The translations under genes were made by a program, and so were the position numbers. From Aquilaria yunnanensis (lineage: Eukaryota; Streptophyta; Magnoliopsida; Malvales; Thymelaeaceae): 64,000 nt of DNA. The notes beneath the pieces are model-generated. The model was not told the origin of the DNA and made no database searches. It was given only the letters and a program-made list of their open reading frames with translations. The DNA lies in NCBI GenBank assembly GCA_039654915.1, contig CM077594.1, positions 110,498,893-110,562,892 of the forward strand, in the 5' to 3' direction. Below are positions 13,489 through 25,608 of this stretch, one piece after another (position 1 is the stretch's first letter; the number at the start of each line of letters is the position of its first letter).

Positions 13489-14471
13489 GGGTAAAATCCA
13501 TATGTAGTCCCCTAATTTTAAGGGTCATCCTAATGTGGTCCCTTAACTTAAAAAGTGACTCTTAAAGTTCCCTAACTCAACTTAAGTGTCCTATTTTGGT
13601 CCCTACCGTTAGTTATACTGTTATTTTGGATGAAAATTGCCTACGTGGCAGGTATATTGCCACGTGGCAGTCTCTTTTATGATAAGAACTGATTAGATTG
13701 GAAGAACAATAAAGTTCAAGCTAAAATTGACACAAAAAGTAATTTTAGGGACCTAAAACGATAATTAACCCAATTTTCCCCACCGCCGCCGCCGCCCCTC
13801 TCCCTTTTTCCACCGATGCTCCATCTTCCTTCTTCCCGACCGACGCTCCACCTTCCCCCTTCATCCACCGCCCCACCAGTCACATCTCCACCGACCGATT
13901 GTCGAATTGAACGAAGAGAGAATTAGATGGACGGCTGGCTTCGGCGGACGGGCGACTTCGGCGGATGGCTGGGTTCAACGGTGGAGATGACAAGGTCGGC
14001 CTTTAGGTGGACGGGCGGCTTCGGCGGTGGAGGAAGAGACAATAGGATGCAGGCGGTGAATCGTGATCGGGCCTCTCCCTAGGCGACAGTTGTAGAGCAA
14101 GACGAAACGACGAAGGGTTGGAGGTGGAGCTGTGACTGGCGGGGCGGCGGCGGCGATTAATCGGAGTGGGGCGGCGATGGGGAAGATTGGGTTAATTATC
14201 GTTTTAGGTCCCTAAAATTACTTTTTGTGTCAATTTTAGCTTGAGCTTTATTGTTCTTCCAATCTAATCAGTTCTTATCATAAAAGAGACTGCCACGTGG
14301 CAATATACCTGCCACGTAGGCAATTTCCATCCAAAATAACGGTATAACTAATGGTAGGGACCAAAATAGGACACTTAAGTTGAGTTAGGGGACTTTAAGA
14401 GTCACTTTTTGAGTTAAGGGACTATATTAGGATAACCCTTAAAGTTAAGGGACTACATATGGATTTTACCC
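13489..14471. mobile_element. MULE-type element with about 300-bp terminal inverted repeats
   Basis: A perfect 10-bp TSD TTTAATTGGT is present at 13479-13488 and 14472-14481. The element begins GGGTAAAATCC and ends GGATTTTACCC. The inverted repeats extend about 300 bp on each side (13489-about 13780 and about 14180-14471) with only scattered differences, including the marker GCCACGTGGCA in both arms. The centre (about 13780-14170) is GC-rich, with CCGCCGCCGCC-type runs and many GGCGG groups, and has the look of captured 5' leader or promoter DNA. No transposase. Long TIRs plus a 9-10-bp TSD are typical of TIR-MULEs. Confidence 0.9.
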
Positions 14472-14631
14472 TTTAATTGGTAGAATTGTTCCTTCACATA
14501 TATAAGTACCCCAGTAATTCCTTTACACATATAAGTACCCCAGTGTTATGTTGTAGATACGTATGGGATGAACATAAATATTTGGGGCTTCTTTTGGGAG
14601 GTTTTGTTTATCAAAATAGAATAAAATTAAC

Positions 14632-15016
14632 CAATTCATTTTAACTTAAGTCAAATGATTTATTTTTATTTTTAAATCTTTTTTTCTAGAAATCAATTCA
14701 TTTGATAGCCAATATTATATAGATATAACAATTCATTTGAAAGACAATTTTCATGATGTTATTAAATTTTTATGAATTTTTCTTTTTTAATGCCTTAAAC
14801 TAAAAAAATTCATAAAAATTTAGTAAGATTACAAAAATTATATTTTTAATGGATTATTGCAACTATATAATATTGGCTTTGAATTAAAATTAGTTCCGGA
14901 TAAAAAAGACATAAGAATAAAAATAAAACATTTTGGAGTCAAATTGACTTCACCCAATTTATTTTAACTTAAGTTAATTGACTTAAGTTAGTTAACTTAA
15001 ATTAAAATGAACTTGG
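14632..15016. repeat. Palindromic MITE family, copy 1
   Basis: Starts CCAATTCATTTTAACTTAAG and ends with the inverted form TTAAAATGAACTTGG. The interior is itself nearly palindromic: AATTTTTATGAATTTTTC is mirrored by AAAATTCATAAAAATTTAG, and CCAATATTATATAGATAT by ATATAATATTGG. Three other copies occur at 29367-29703, 54268-54614 and 55834-56170. This copy is longer at its right end, with an extra TTTATTTTAACTTAAGTT unit. A clear TSD was not seen. Confidence 0.7.
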
Positions 15017-15463
15017 TGTAATTACAAGTTTAAAGAAAAGAATGGGTATAACCTGTAGTTAGGGGATGAGTTTTTTGCATTTAAAAATACTTGAGCCCTA
15101 ACTCCAAGAATCCTAATACACTTTGAAGTTGACATTGATTGAAACCTTCAAGTACGCAGGAGGCAATTGAACGAACACTCGGTCAATCTTAATTGCCTGG
15201 GATTCACTGAGCAACACGTGGCCAAAACTAGAGACAAATGGACAACAAAAGGATGCAAGAACTGGAGCAAATTAAAGAAATGAATATATAAAAATGTTAG
15301 GTTCAAATTAAGATCTGGCATTGGAATGTGTAGTGGAGGATGAAATCAGATATATATATATATATATATATATATTGAGTGTGTGTACGATATGTGTTTA
15401 AAAAATATAAATTAATAAAATAAAATTGAAAAGAATTAAAAGGGTGTCGATTGAGATGGCCAG

Positions 15464-15474
15464 TATATATAAGG
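15464..15474 (+). promoter_or_regulatory. Candidate TATA box of the MYB gene
   Basis: TATATATAAGG lies about 160 bp upstream of the MYB start codon, a normal distance for a plant TATA box plus a 5' UTR of about 130 nt. An (AT)n run at about 15352-15375 lies further upstream. Confidence 0.45.
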
Positions 15475-15631
15475 AAAGGGAGGGGTGTTGTAGCTGTGTC
15501 CAGAAACCATATATATAATAGAGCACGCAAGAAGGTAGCTAATTTGTAGCAGGAATTAAAATTAAGGTTGAGATTAAGCGGTGAAATCGATCAATAGACG
15601 CACATATAGAGAGATAGATCCGATCAGAAAA

Positions 15632-16788
15632 ATGGTTGGAGAAGCAGATGCGCGCATGGGTTGGGGAGATGAAGAGCAAGCTGTAGCAGGGTGGAGGAAA
15701 GGTCCATGGACTCCTGTGGAAGACAAGCTGCTGTATCAGTATATCGCTTTGCATGGAGAAGGAAGATGGAGTTCTGTAGCTAGCTGTGCAGGTATATATT
15801 TATATGTATACACTAATTGCTAGCAAATACTCCCTCCGTCCTAAATTCTTTACTCCATTTGTCTTCAGCATTTAATTTAAGATTTTTTATTTTTAATATT
15901 TGAATATATTAATGAAAAATCTTTGCATATAAATGATAAATCAAGACATGTAGTTTCTAAATATATATTTTTTAAATTTTTTCTAATAAAAAATATCAAG
16001 TCAAAATATAACAAAAAGTCAAATGGAGCAAAGATTTTAGGACGGAGGAAGTATAATTCTACGTAGCTACTACCTACCTATAGCTATAGCTATACATATA
16101 TATATGTAATTAAATAGTATATGATCAATATATATATGTATGTTTGTGATTATATGTATGTATGTGCATGCATGCAGGTTTGAATAGAAGTGGAAAGAGC
16201 TGCAGGCTGAGGTGGGTGAATTACCTGAGACCAGGTTTGAAGAGAGGCCATATCACTCCCCAGGAAGAAGCCATCATTAATGAGCTCCACGCTCTTTGGG
16301 GCAACAAGTATGCACATTATTGTTTTTTTTTTTGTGATTAAGTGCATGTTGTTGCAGACAATCATATATATATAAAGACAAGTACGAAGTTTTAAAGCTA
16401 GCATGCATGCGTCTGGAAATTAATTTATGTCTTTTTGTGATTAACACACACACACACACACACCAGATGGTCGACCATTGCAAGATACTTGCCCGGAAGA
16501 ACGGATAACGAAATCAAGAACTATTGGAGAACTCACTTCAAGAAGAAGTCTGCGTCCCCGAGGCAGCACAAGATCATAAGAAACAGCTCCCAGGCCCAGC
16601 ATCTTAACCCCCAGGAGCCGCACACCGATATCAAACCCCCAGCGGCCTTCACCGACCCTGCTGCAGCTTTAGAGGAGCAATGCGTGCCGACGATGTCTTC
16701 GGATGCCACGGCGGTCGCCTCTTTGTCCACTGCTGACTTCTGGGATGCCCTGTGGAATATGGATCCCCTGACTTCTCCGGGATTTTGA
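15632..16788 (+). CDS. R2R3-MYB transcription factor, three exons
   Basis: Exons 15632-15791, 16178-16307 and 16467-16788 (612 nt, 203 aa) join in frame at GT-AG introns with the classic R2R3-MYB phases: AG|G after ASCAG, and within the Lys codon before W98. The R2 repeat (about residues 22-72) has Trp at 26, 46 and 66. The R3 repeat (about 75-124) has Ile79 in place of the first Trp, as is usual in plants, then Trp98 and Trp117. Recognition-helix signatures are [20 protein letters not shown] and [20 protein letters not shown]. The bHLH-interaction motif of R3 is absent. The [12 protein letters not shown] and WRTH features recall the MYB48/MYB59/MYB27-like group, but the exact subgroup is not certain. 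The C-terminus is short (about 80 aa) and ends with an acidic-aromatic segment [13 protein letters not shown], a plausible activation motif. An in-frame ATG at 15581 would add 17 basic residues; 15632 is preferred because its extension looks untranslated. Expected to act in the nucleus as a DNA-binding regulator. Confidence 0.9.
15830..16051. mobile_element. Stowaway MITE in MYB intron 1
   Basis: Begins CTCCCTCCGTCC and ends GGACGGAGGAAG, with TA duplications at 15828-15829 and 16052-16053. It is 222 bp and AT-rich, and the inner inverted repeat CTCCATTTG..CAAATGGAG is also present. TIR sequence, TA target and size all match Stowaway (Tc1/mariner-derived) MITEs. It lies wholly inside the intron and disturbs neither splice site. 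Confidence 0.92.
16443..16463. repeat. (CA)n microsatellite at the intron 2 acceptor of the MYB gene
   Basis: About ten CA units run directly into the acceptor CACCAG|A of exon 3, replacing the usual pyrimidine-rich tract. Confidence 0.8.
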
Positions 16789-17912
16789 GTTGGGGATGCC
16801 CTCGATCGATTTCCATAAACCTTTTATGTTAAGTACCGTAGGTATGGCAAGAAAATGCATCAATATAGGTCAAATAATTTGGGACTTTTGAAAGAACTTT
16901 ATATTTCAAATGTATTGTAAGTGAACCAGTATCATGTTAAATTACGTACCGTTTGTACTAAAACATATATATATCACTTGCAGAACAATGTCTTCGTTTA
17001 ATATACATGATTGGTCGGTACCCGTACCACATATGTTATTCATCGTTCATAATATATCTACAATACGGTTAAGTGATAGCTTGGGATGAAAGTGAGCAAA
17101 AGTAAGACATAATGTTACACAAATTAAACATCAACTCTTTTTTTTTTTTTAAACCAAAATATAAATATGTTGTACGTGGGTAAATTTTGGAAACATTACG
17201 AATAAAACAAAAACTCTAGTAATGCTTAAGATACTGCCATTGGATTATACAGTTTATCTCTTTGATTTCATGTTTTTAAAAACCCCAGCATGACTCTTTT
17301 GTTGTTTTTTCTTTCCAATTTCTTGTTTTTAAAACTGAGAAGTAACATTTTAGGTGAACAAATTGATTTTCGTACTTCCATGATTCTCTAAATTTATATA
17401 TATATATATATATATGCGTTTAGTGAATTTTTACTTCAAACTATATAGTTAACTTGCCTTTCTAAGTCTGAAAAGCCCGTGCAATTCTTTTACAAATAAG
17501 AAATAGACAACTTGAATGGTACCTTAACAACCATGCTCTATCTTCCACTTGAGAAATGAGGGGATGGCTGTTTATACTTTATAATGATAATCAGTTATTA
17601 CGGGCCGTCAATTAAATCTTGAGCTATGATTGATCGGTTATCGCTAATCTAATTATAAGCTCTTTCAAGTCGTATTGGCCTATGATTCATTTTTATTTTG
17701 AGCGAGCCCCAGGTAAATGAAAAATATGGATGAACGTCATTTAAAATTGATTACCAGCTAAAAAAAGGAGGAGAAGAAATTTTGGGACTGTAGAAAAGTC
17801 ATTTGCTTTCGTCTAATGAGCCCGTAAGCAGCCCAATTCGCTTCTGGCCCAGAATGTTCTCATTGCTGCGTATTGACGCCGTCTTACCTGAAAAGGTCAA
17901 AAAGGTTTAGTA

Positions 17913-17986
17913 TGGCCCATGCAGGTCTCGAACCTGCGACCTTCGCGTTATTAGCACGACGCTCTAACCAGCTGAGCTAATAGGCC
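17913..17986 (-). tRNA. tRNA-Ile (anticodon AAU)
   Basis: The minus strand folds as a canonical cloverleaf. The acceptor stem GGCCTAT pairs with ATGGGCC (one G-T pair), followed by discriminator A. The D arm contains GCTCAGCTGGTTAGAGC, the anticodon arm TCGTG-CTAATAA-CGCGA gives anticodon AAT, and the T arm is GCAGG-TTCGAGA-CCTGC. It has no intron, the CCA is not encoded (as in nuclear tRNA genes), and the A box (TAGCTCAGCTGG) and B box (GGTTCGAGACC) for RNA polymerase III are intact. Box and stem integrity suggest a functional gene. Confidence 0.95.
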
Positions 17987-17989
17987 GTT

Positions 17990-18818
17990 GCTGATGGAAT
18001 GAATTATTCTTTAATTTATTATTCGTTGGTGATTGTTCTGCAAAACACGACTAATTTGTGTTAAGAGGCCAGATGTTCAAATTGTGTCTCTTCATAAAAT
18101 GTTAGTTATCTTGGTTTGCTAGTTTTTCAAGTCTAAAAAAAGTAGGTAGTCCCTCTCTTAAGAATAAATATCTTATATTCTTATAATTATATAAATACTT
18201 CTTATTACCAAAAAATAAAAAAACTAACTTATTTGTGAGAGGACATTGCGGCCTAACCTACCCTTTATTCAATTATTTTTGAAAAACTATATGTTATTTC
18301 TCTTTTTTTACATTCTCTGCCAGTATTTTCTAAAATCTTAATTTAAACTATCTTACAACTATGTTTTAATAATTTTAAACTAATTTTATTTTACAGTTAA
18401 ATTGTATTTTAAACAATTTTTTTACATTATAAAGAGAAAAAATTGAGAACTTAAAGTTTCTATTAACTGTAAAAAAATATAAGAGAGTTTGAAATTTATT
18501 CTAAGATGATCAATGATGCTTAGGCCATATCTGAAAGCAACTTTTATAATTAGCATTAAAAATTTTTATGATTTATTAATTATGAAAATGAAATATTTGA
18601 AATTAAAAACTAAAAACTATTGTTTGATTCTTTTTTCAAGACTCTAATATTAACTGCTAATACTAATCTCAAAGGTGGCCTTAGACTGAGAGTGAGAAGC
18701 GAATGGAATAATTTTGACCCAAAGAAATAATTGAGTCATCGGGCACAAGAAGAAGCCGGACAGCAATAGCATCCGGTCCATCGATGTTGAATGGATACGC
18801 GTTGTGATTTGTGGCTGG
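17990..18818. other. Intergenic DNA, nothing recognised
   Basis: AT-rich, with no credible ORF. A patch at about 18280-18500 resembles other MULE-interior-like sequence in the window (AACTGTAAAAAAATAT and similar), without visible ends. Confidence 0.4.
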
Positions 18819-18826
18819 GCCTAAAT

Positions 18827-19342
18827 AGAGTGATCAGTATTTGGTTTAAATTGAAAAAACTGAAAAATTAAAAAAATTTTGAAATTCGGTTTAGTTAATT
18901 TGGTAACTTGGTTCGGTTTCGGTTGAAACTAAATAACAAAAAATTTGGTTTCAGTTTTAGAATTCGGTTAATTCGGTAACCGAAATAACCGAAATTTTTT
19001 ATACCAATTTTTTTTATATTTGTTTCATGAATAATAATGCTACCAAGTAACCCAAATTAGCTTGGATTCTTGTTTTCTTTTTTTCCATGGATAATAAATC
19101 TTCTATTTTGAATGAAATTTGAAAAGAAAAATGATATTTTTATCTCATTTCATCTTTTATAGAAATTTAACTACCATTTTTTCAGTTAATTAGGTTTAAA
19201 CCGAACCGAACCGAAATATTTCGGTTTGGTTTGAATTCGGTTTTATTAACTAATTCGGTTATTTTGGTTTCTTAGCATCCAAAACCAAAAATCGAATAAT
19301 CCAACTAATTCGGTTCGGTTTAAACCAAATAATCACCCCTAG
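18827..19342. mobile_element. hAT-type MITE, 516 bp
   Basis: Termini are inverted: the left AGAGTGATCAGTATTTGG matches the reverse of the right end, CTAGGGGTGATTATTTGG, and both continue with TTTAAA. The flanks are GCCTAAAT (18819-18826) and CCCTAAAT (19343-19350), 7 of 8 identical. The interior is filled with ATTCGGTT / AACCGAA motifs in both orientations. Non-coding. Confidence 0.7.
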
Positions 19343-20579
19343 CCCTAAATTAATCAAATGTCTAAATTCTGATGATCAATTTATACTCTCGATCCCTTTT
19401 TTCTTGTTCTATCCGTCAGACAGGGACACTACCGCAAGTCTAATATGTATGCAACTATATATGGTTACTTTAAGTTTAAGCCATCACTTCTAGTTCTGGT
19501 ATAGCATCCATATATCTCAACTCGAATGTGTTTGACAAAAATTAGAAGAGAATGTTTTTTCTTTCCCTAAAGACACTACAGAGTACGTACTATAATGCAA
19601 CTACTCCAAACTATATTTAATCAGAAATCTTTAAAAAAGTAACTATTTTTTAAAAAATTATATACGAATCCAAATTTTACACTTTTTGTTTTGTACTCAG
19701 AAACATTTACCAGTCATAGTATTATTAGGGAGTATTTACAACCCCTAACTTTCCAAAATTTCACACTTTAAAATATCAAAAATCATTTTTAAAGTAATAG
19801 AATATTAAATCTAAAAAAAAATCACTACTAAAAATACGCCAATTTCCAACTGCCAGCCGTTGGAAATCCATTCGTTGGAAGTTTTACTTCCAACGGCTCA
19901 TATTTTAGCAGTTGGAATTTCCAATTGTCAGCCGTTGGAAAATAAGCAGTTGGAGAATTTCCAACGGCTGTAGTAATAATTTTATTTTTTTAGTGTTCCA
20001 ACGGCTTCCAACTGCCGAAGCAGTTGGAAATTTTTCCTTGTTCCAATGGCTTAGGCAGTTGGAAATTTCCAAAAATTTCCAACGGCTTAGGCCGTTGGAA
20101 ACTTTATAGAAGAAAACAAAAAAAATATATAATTTATAAATTACTAAATTATATTTTATATTTTATAATATGACTAAAAAATTTAAAATAATTATATCTT
20201 ATACTAATGTAACAAAATAACAAAATATTCAAAGGAAGGAGATAAAGAAACAGCAAATCTCAAAAATATGAAAATTACAAATATATATATATATATAGTA
20301 GAATAATATTACGAGGGGCAATTTTTTGCACAGTACCAACACAGGTAAATTAATTACTCCAGATCAGAAATTATTAGGTAGCCGTAGAATCTAATTAGCA
20401 ACTTTAGGGGAAAACTAATTTCCAGCAAGATCAAAACGAAATTAACCCAGAAGCTATTCTCGAAGAAGATCAATCCAGCCAGCCAGTTAGGGACATAGAA
20501 AAATTAAGTACAGCAGCAAGTAACGAAAAATCAGAAAAATCATTCAGAAATATCACATAAAAAAACACAAGAAATGCAA

Positions 20580-21060
20580 AGAATAGTAATCAGATCTAAA
20601 TCTGGCGGAGCACCGGCGGATCGAACCCAAGGCGCAGCACCCGCGATCTGGCGCGACGGAGAGCGAGAGTGAGAGCGAGCGAGCGAGAGCTAGAGAGACC
20701 AGAAAGCGAGCAACGGAGCGCGGCGAATTCGGTGAGTGCGAGCACGACGGATTATCGGCGGATCTGGCGACGGAGAGCGACAGAGAGTGACAGCAAGGAG
20801 TTCGGCCGACGACGGAGAGCGATAGCAAGCAGAAATAGCGAGCGACGGAGCAGAGAGAGTGAGCGATGAAGCAGAGACCGCAACGGAGCAGAGATAGCCT
20901 AGGCGGTTGGTCGGCGACGGAGAGGGAGAACGAGCAGAGAGAGAGAGTGAGAGGGAGGAGCAGAGGAAACGGTTCGGCGAGGAGCAAAGGAAACGGTTCG
21001 GCGAGGAGCAAAGGAAACGGATGAGATAGATGAGGGAGAGACAGAGAGAACGGCAGAGGA
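20580..21060 (-). other. GC-rich, strand-skewed cargo of the CACTA element
   Basis: The plus strand is nearly all GAGAGCGAGCGA-type purine-rich DNA, so the minus strand is a CTCTCTCGCTC-rich leader-like sequence. It gives long Ser/Leu/Arg-rich frames on both strands purely from composition. It looks like a plant 5' leader or promoter region rather than protein-coding DNA, and could be the element's own promoter. Confidence 0.5.
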
Positions 21061-21374
21061 GTGGAAATTTTGTGATGGATTAGGGTTAGGTTAAGTTAAG
21101 ATGTATATATAGGGGCTATATGGGCTGGGCTTTAATATTTGGGCTGGGATATAATATATATGGGTTAAGTTATATTATAGTAGAAAATATATGTTACACA
21201 CATTATATATATTAAATATTATAATATGTTTGTATACATTAATATATATGTTACATATATTATAATATATAAAACACTGTACTATAATATATATGATAGA
21301 TTAATATATGTAATATATATATTAATATATATCATATATATGATTCATTAACATATGTGATACATACATATATC

Positions 21375-21376
<2 letters not shown>

Positions 21377-21416
<40 letters not shown>

Positions 21417-21423
21417 TAATAAC

Positions 21424-21455
<32 letters not shown>
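21377..21455. repeat. (TAA)n microsatellite
   Basis: About 25 TAA units with three CAA variants near the middle, inside the CACTA element. Confidence 0.95.
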
Positions 21456-21457
<2 letters not shown>

Positions 21458-22392
21458 GTATGGCATATACATCATATATCATATACTATGTATATGTTAT
21501 TATGATATGTTTAAAATATGATATGTATTATAATATGTACAAAAATATACTAAGTATAAATATAATAATAATGTGTAAGATATATATACGTATTAACATT
21601 ATGTATTATGGTAAATATATATAAATATCAATATCAATGCAATATAAACATGTATACATATAAATGTGTGTATTTTGAAAAATAAAAAAAAATTTCCAAC
21701 TGCCTAGGCAGTTGGAAAAATAAAAAAAATTTCCAACTGCTTAGGCAGTTGGAAAAATAAAAATAGTTTCCAACGGCTTAGGCCGTTGGAAACAATAAAT
21801 ATTGAGATATACAGATACATTACATATTTTCCAACAGTTTAGACCGTTGGAAATATGCTCGTTGGAAATTTTTCAACACTTCCAACAGCCAAGCAGTTGG
21901 AGAATTTTTTTTTATAAGGATGAATTTTTTTCTACAGTTTCCAACGGCTAAGAACGTTGGAAATTTCCAACGGCCAAGCCGTTGGAAAATTGGCTGTTGG
22001 TAAAAAAAAATTTTTTAGTAGTGAATTTACATTGGTTCTAAATGAAAATATAAAAAAATTACGTAGGATACTTGCTTTAAGTTCTAATTATATAAAGTAA
22101 GAATCCGTTGAGTAACAAGTAATTAAGTATGCTTCAGAAAATTACAACTTTAACCCCTAACTTTCAGATACTTACAAGTTGGTCCCAAAATTCTTTTTTT
22201 AAAAATTATAAAATAGTTCTTCAAAATGACATTTTGGTCTCTAAACTCTAGAAAAATTTACAAAATACCCCAAATTATAAATTTAGTTCCTAACATTTTA
22301 TAAAATTCACAATCACATCATTAAAGTTTAAAAAGTTACATTTTGGTTATTGTACTCAAAGTTTAAAAAAGGTGTAAAATACTTTAACCAAA

Positions 22393-22860
22393 TGTGGGTG
22401 ATACCATACAGGGCTTATAAGCCCATACCAAGGCCTAGACCACTTAATCAACCAAACAAGGCCCACAAACATAGGCTACCTGACCAACTTAATAATTCAT
22501 AACCTAACAGTTTATCATCTGTAAGGTCTATACTCACACCAATAAGGAAAGAAGACTTTAACTAGGAAAGAGAATCCCGCCTTGGTGAGATCTCTTTCCC
22601 TACATGATCTCCTTGGAGCACTATAAAGAGAAACCCCCATGGCTTCTCCAACGTACGCAATACTTCTCAACAACCATACTTTTTTAGATTTCTCTTTCCC
22701 TTGTGAATGAGCTAACTTAATTCTTAGAATGTTTTTCCTGGGCACACACCTCAAGACTCTAATTGTGTATTTCGAGTGTAAGTTCCTTTGTCCTCATCAT
22801 TCAAGCTGCAAGGTTGGTCCACCCGATTTGGTTGATAGTTTTCCACTTTGACTGTCAATG
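22393..22860 (+). repeat. Possible solo LTR or LTR fragment
   Basis: The segment has the order of a retrotransposon LTR: a U3-like part, a TATA-like ACTATAAAGAGAAACCCCC at about 22620, then about 200 bp of T- and C-rich leader with a TTGTGTATTTCGAGTGTAAG-type stretch. No TSD or matching second LTR was found, so the ends are guesses. Confidence 0.3.
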
Positions 22861-24900
22861 GGAAGGTTAGAATCTTCTGTTTTTTTTTTCTTCAAGTTAT
22901 GAACCAAGCATAGGAAAATTTAAATATTAGTTTATTAAATTATGAATTTTTATAAATTTTATTTTCCTATGATTTTACTTTCCAATAATTTTGAGAATCT
23001 TTAAAGTACTGTACATTATTATAAGATCTGGGGGAAGTACTGTACATATCATGAGATGGTAGTAGTAGTAGTGATTTGTAATATTGGTATTTCCTGGGGG
23101 CGTAATCGTCACGGAACAGTGTCAGGATCAGGTGGGAGAAAAGAAATGAGCAGTGATAAAGGAGCAATTTCGCATGATAGAGACTAAGAGCCAGTAATAC
23201 GTCGACACTTGTGTTAAGATTAAAATGTTTGACGACGATTTTATAGTTTTTACTACTGTCCACCGGACTAGTTTTGTCTGACTGTAAGAGCATCCACCCG
23301 TCCTCACCACGCGCGCGCAAATGCTGCTCAAACACCTTCCTTGGTCCGCGGGAATGTTGACGACTAGTCTATTTTCACACTAAAAAGTAAAAATAACTTG
23401 CAAATAAAGTTGTACTTTTTCAACGACATCAATATATGCTTAATTAATAAATGTCTTTCAATACTCTTTTACGGAAAGAAATACAGAAAAGCAAGTGAAA
23501 ATGAGTTATTCTTACCTCAAAAAGACAATGTCTTTTGTCCTGTCGGGCTAATTGATAAGTGCAAAAAATATATGACTTCCTTGCTAGTTTGATTCAAGTC
23601 ATCTCTTCTATTTTTCTCTTCTATAAATCCTTGTAATATAGATATTTTAAGTAAAAAGAGAAAACAATGGCTTCTAATATTAATGCTGGCTATGAAGTGG
23701 CATTACTTCAAAGTGATTTCTAGTAAGATATTCATGAAGTGGGTATCAAGTGGAGACTAGAGAATTGACTTTATGTAAATGATATTAGATGAGTTGTTTT
23801 TAGAAAAAATACAGAAGTAATCATCAAAGGACTGCACGTCTTAGGAGCAGTTCAGCTTGAATTAATGAAATTAATGGGGCTGGATTATTCGTGGGTTTAA
23901 ATCATTTTAGGAGGATCCACAGGTTAATCTTAAAAATAGCGCATAAATTTAATTTTATTTACTTCCATTGCCATTGCTTAAACGCGTCGTTCAGTGCCCC
24001 TCGCCTCCTGCTCAAACATATCGTAGCAAATTGTCCGCCACTATCCACCACTTGATTAGGATCTACCAACGCCATGAGCTCAGCTCTGTCTTATCCTGTT
24101 ACCAATCGGACCTCGAACTGGTGATCCATTGCCGGATTCAAGTTTTGGTAGCCCCTGGATCCAATCATCTGCTCCATCCTTGATGGCAATCTTCGATTCC
24201 CAGCCGTAGAAGGCTAGGATCGCATTCGTAGTGAAGGTTGTTGCTGACCAGTGGATCATCACTGCCATCTTTGCGTTTCAGACACCAACCTTCTCCTTCA
24301 TCATCCATTAACCTTCCTCTTCATCACCGCTTACGACCCAAACCAGCCCAAAAAACCAAATTCGCTCCCATTTGACTCCCCAAATCGCCATCTCCCCAAT
24401 TGATGCATCATTCCTGTCAATCTTGGAAAACCAATTAATCACGTTTGCTTCACCTTAGACCATACCCAGTTTGTGATTCATCAAATTTGCTGGATTTTCT
24501 CTCCAATTGCTAAGTCTTTGTAGTTGATAGGCATAATTAGCTTTGCCAATGAACTCTCCAAGCCCAAACGGTAAATGGATCACACAAGCTCAAGATTAGC
24601 AGCTTCTCACTTGCTAAGGGCATGAAGATCAGCAAGTAAGTAGCGTCTGATTCTTTCGTTGTCGGCGGCTACTCATGGGCAAGTACAAGCTATTACCAAC
24701 TAAGAAGGTGGGCTAGTTATTGCTAGCAGAGTGCAAAATGCGGAGGATGTGTTGCCTAAGAGCGAGGAAAGAATATTCTCAGTTCTTACTTAATGGCATA
24801 ACCTTGTAAATAATACGAATTCCAGCCCCATTTTTCATTTCTTCACTTTGACCCGCCCATGACCACCGAATAATGTAGGTGGATTAATTGAATTAATGTA
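22861..24900. other. Intergenic DNA, no confident gene
   Basis: A 122-codon minus-strand ORF (22967-23335) has no recognisable domain. From about 23970 to 24720 the composition is more balanced, with several short open frames on both strands (23968-24183, 24080-24268), suggestive of decayed or captured coding DNA, but no protein family is recognised. Confidence 0.4.
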
Positions 24901-24924
24901 TAACAAACTGCCCCTTAATTTGTA

Positions 24925-25070
24925 AGAAAAGTTACCAAATTTCTCTTGAATTTTAGTCAAACCTACACTTATATCTCTCATGTTTCAAATATCTACACTT
25001 GCCTCCCTTAAAATTTAACTTCATTAATGATCATTATGACAGAAAAGAGAAGACACCAATTTTTTCCCTC
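24925..25070. repeat. Dispersed repeat, paired with 60090-60215 (inverted)
   Basis: Includes AAACCTACACTTATATCTCT and TGTTTCAAATATCTACACTT. The reverse strand of 60090-60215 carries almost the same text (AAACCTACACTTATATCC, TGTTTCAAATACCTACCCTT). Both copies sit next to less AT-rich DNA, as at the ends of gene-carrying MULEs, but the TSDs are not resolved. Confidence 0.55.
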
Positions 25071-25529
25071 CTAGGTTTCTTCCCTAAAAACTTTGGTCCA
25101 TCAACTTCTGCATCTAACAAAATTAGGCCACAATTTTGGACTCTTATCAAATGTGCCATGCACTCCCACTCCCCGTCTTCTAAATAATGATGCTTGACTG
25201 TGCCCTCTCCTCTTGCCGCTCTACCACCTTTGACAACGACCCAATTAGGAGGCCAATGACTAAAAGACAAAGAGGCAACTCCCAGTTCCTACCTCAATTT
25301 GGTTGCTCCTGAGTATTAAAAAAAGCATTGAAGTGGGGTATCAAAGATTCAAACAGGGTATCAAGAATTAATGTTGTTTAGTGAGTTTTTCCAAGGGTTT
25401 TGAAGTGGGGTTTTAAGAAGTGGGGGTGAGCTTTTTTTCAATGGTTCAATGCGGGGTTTTAAGAAGTGGGAATGACGGGTATTTGGATCGATAAGGGATT
25501 TTATTTTATTTTATTTTTCCAATTTGGGA

Positions 25530-25608
25530 TCATGTTTGTTCTAGCTTTTGGCTAGAACTTCTTTTACTTTTTCTTTTCATTAATAAATTTTTTTGCCATT
25601 CAAAAAAA
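25530..25608 (+). mobile_element. 3' end of a LINE, 5'-truncated
   Basis: The block GCTTTTGGCTAGAACTTC..TTCATTAATAAATTTTTTGCCATTC ends in AAAAAAAA at about 25601-25608. This is the usual 3' UTR and tail layout of plant L1 LINEs. How far the copy extends 5' is not visible. Confidence 0.5.

Larger units (their letters stand above)
19823..22023. mobile_element. Non-autonomous CACTA (En/Spm) element, 2.2 kb
   Basis: Starts CACTACTAAAAA and ends TTTTTTAGTAGTG, with a 3-bp TSD AAT on both sides (19820-19822 and 22024-22026), the defining pattern of CACTA transposons. Both subterminal zones (19840-20105 and about 21690-21990) carry many copies, in both orientations, of a TTCCAACGGCTNAGGCCGTT-type motif, as expected for transposase-binding subterminal repeats. 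No transposase ORF is present. The interior holds a purine/pyrimidine-skewed GC-rich segment at 20580-21060 and AT-rich DNA at 21100-21660, including a (TAA)n microsatellite. Confidence 0.93.

Noticed and set aside
20553..21011. 152-codon minus-strand ORF and a 66-codon plus-strand ORF in the CACTA core
   Set aside because: Ser/Leu/Arg-rich frames produced by the strand-skewed GAGCGA-type DNA; no domain on either strand.
22967..23335. 122-codon minus-strand ORF
   Set aside because: No recognisable domain or splice context; AT-rich composition; length attainable by chance in this much sequence.
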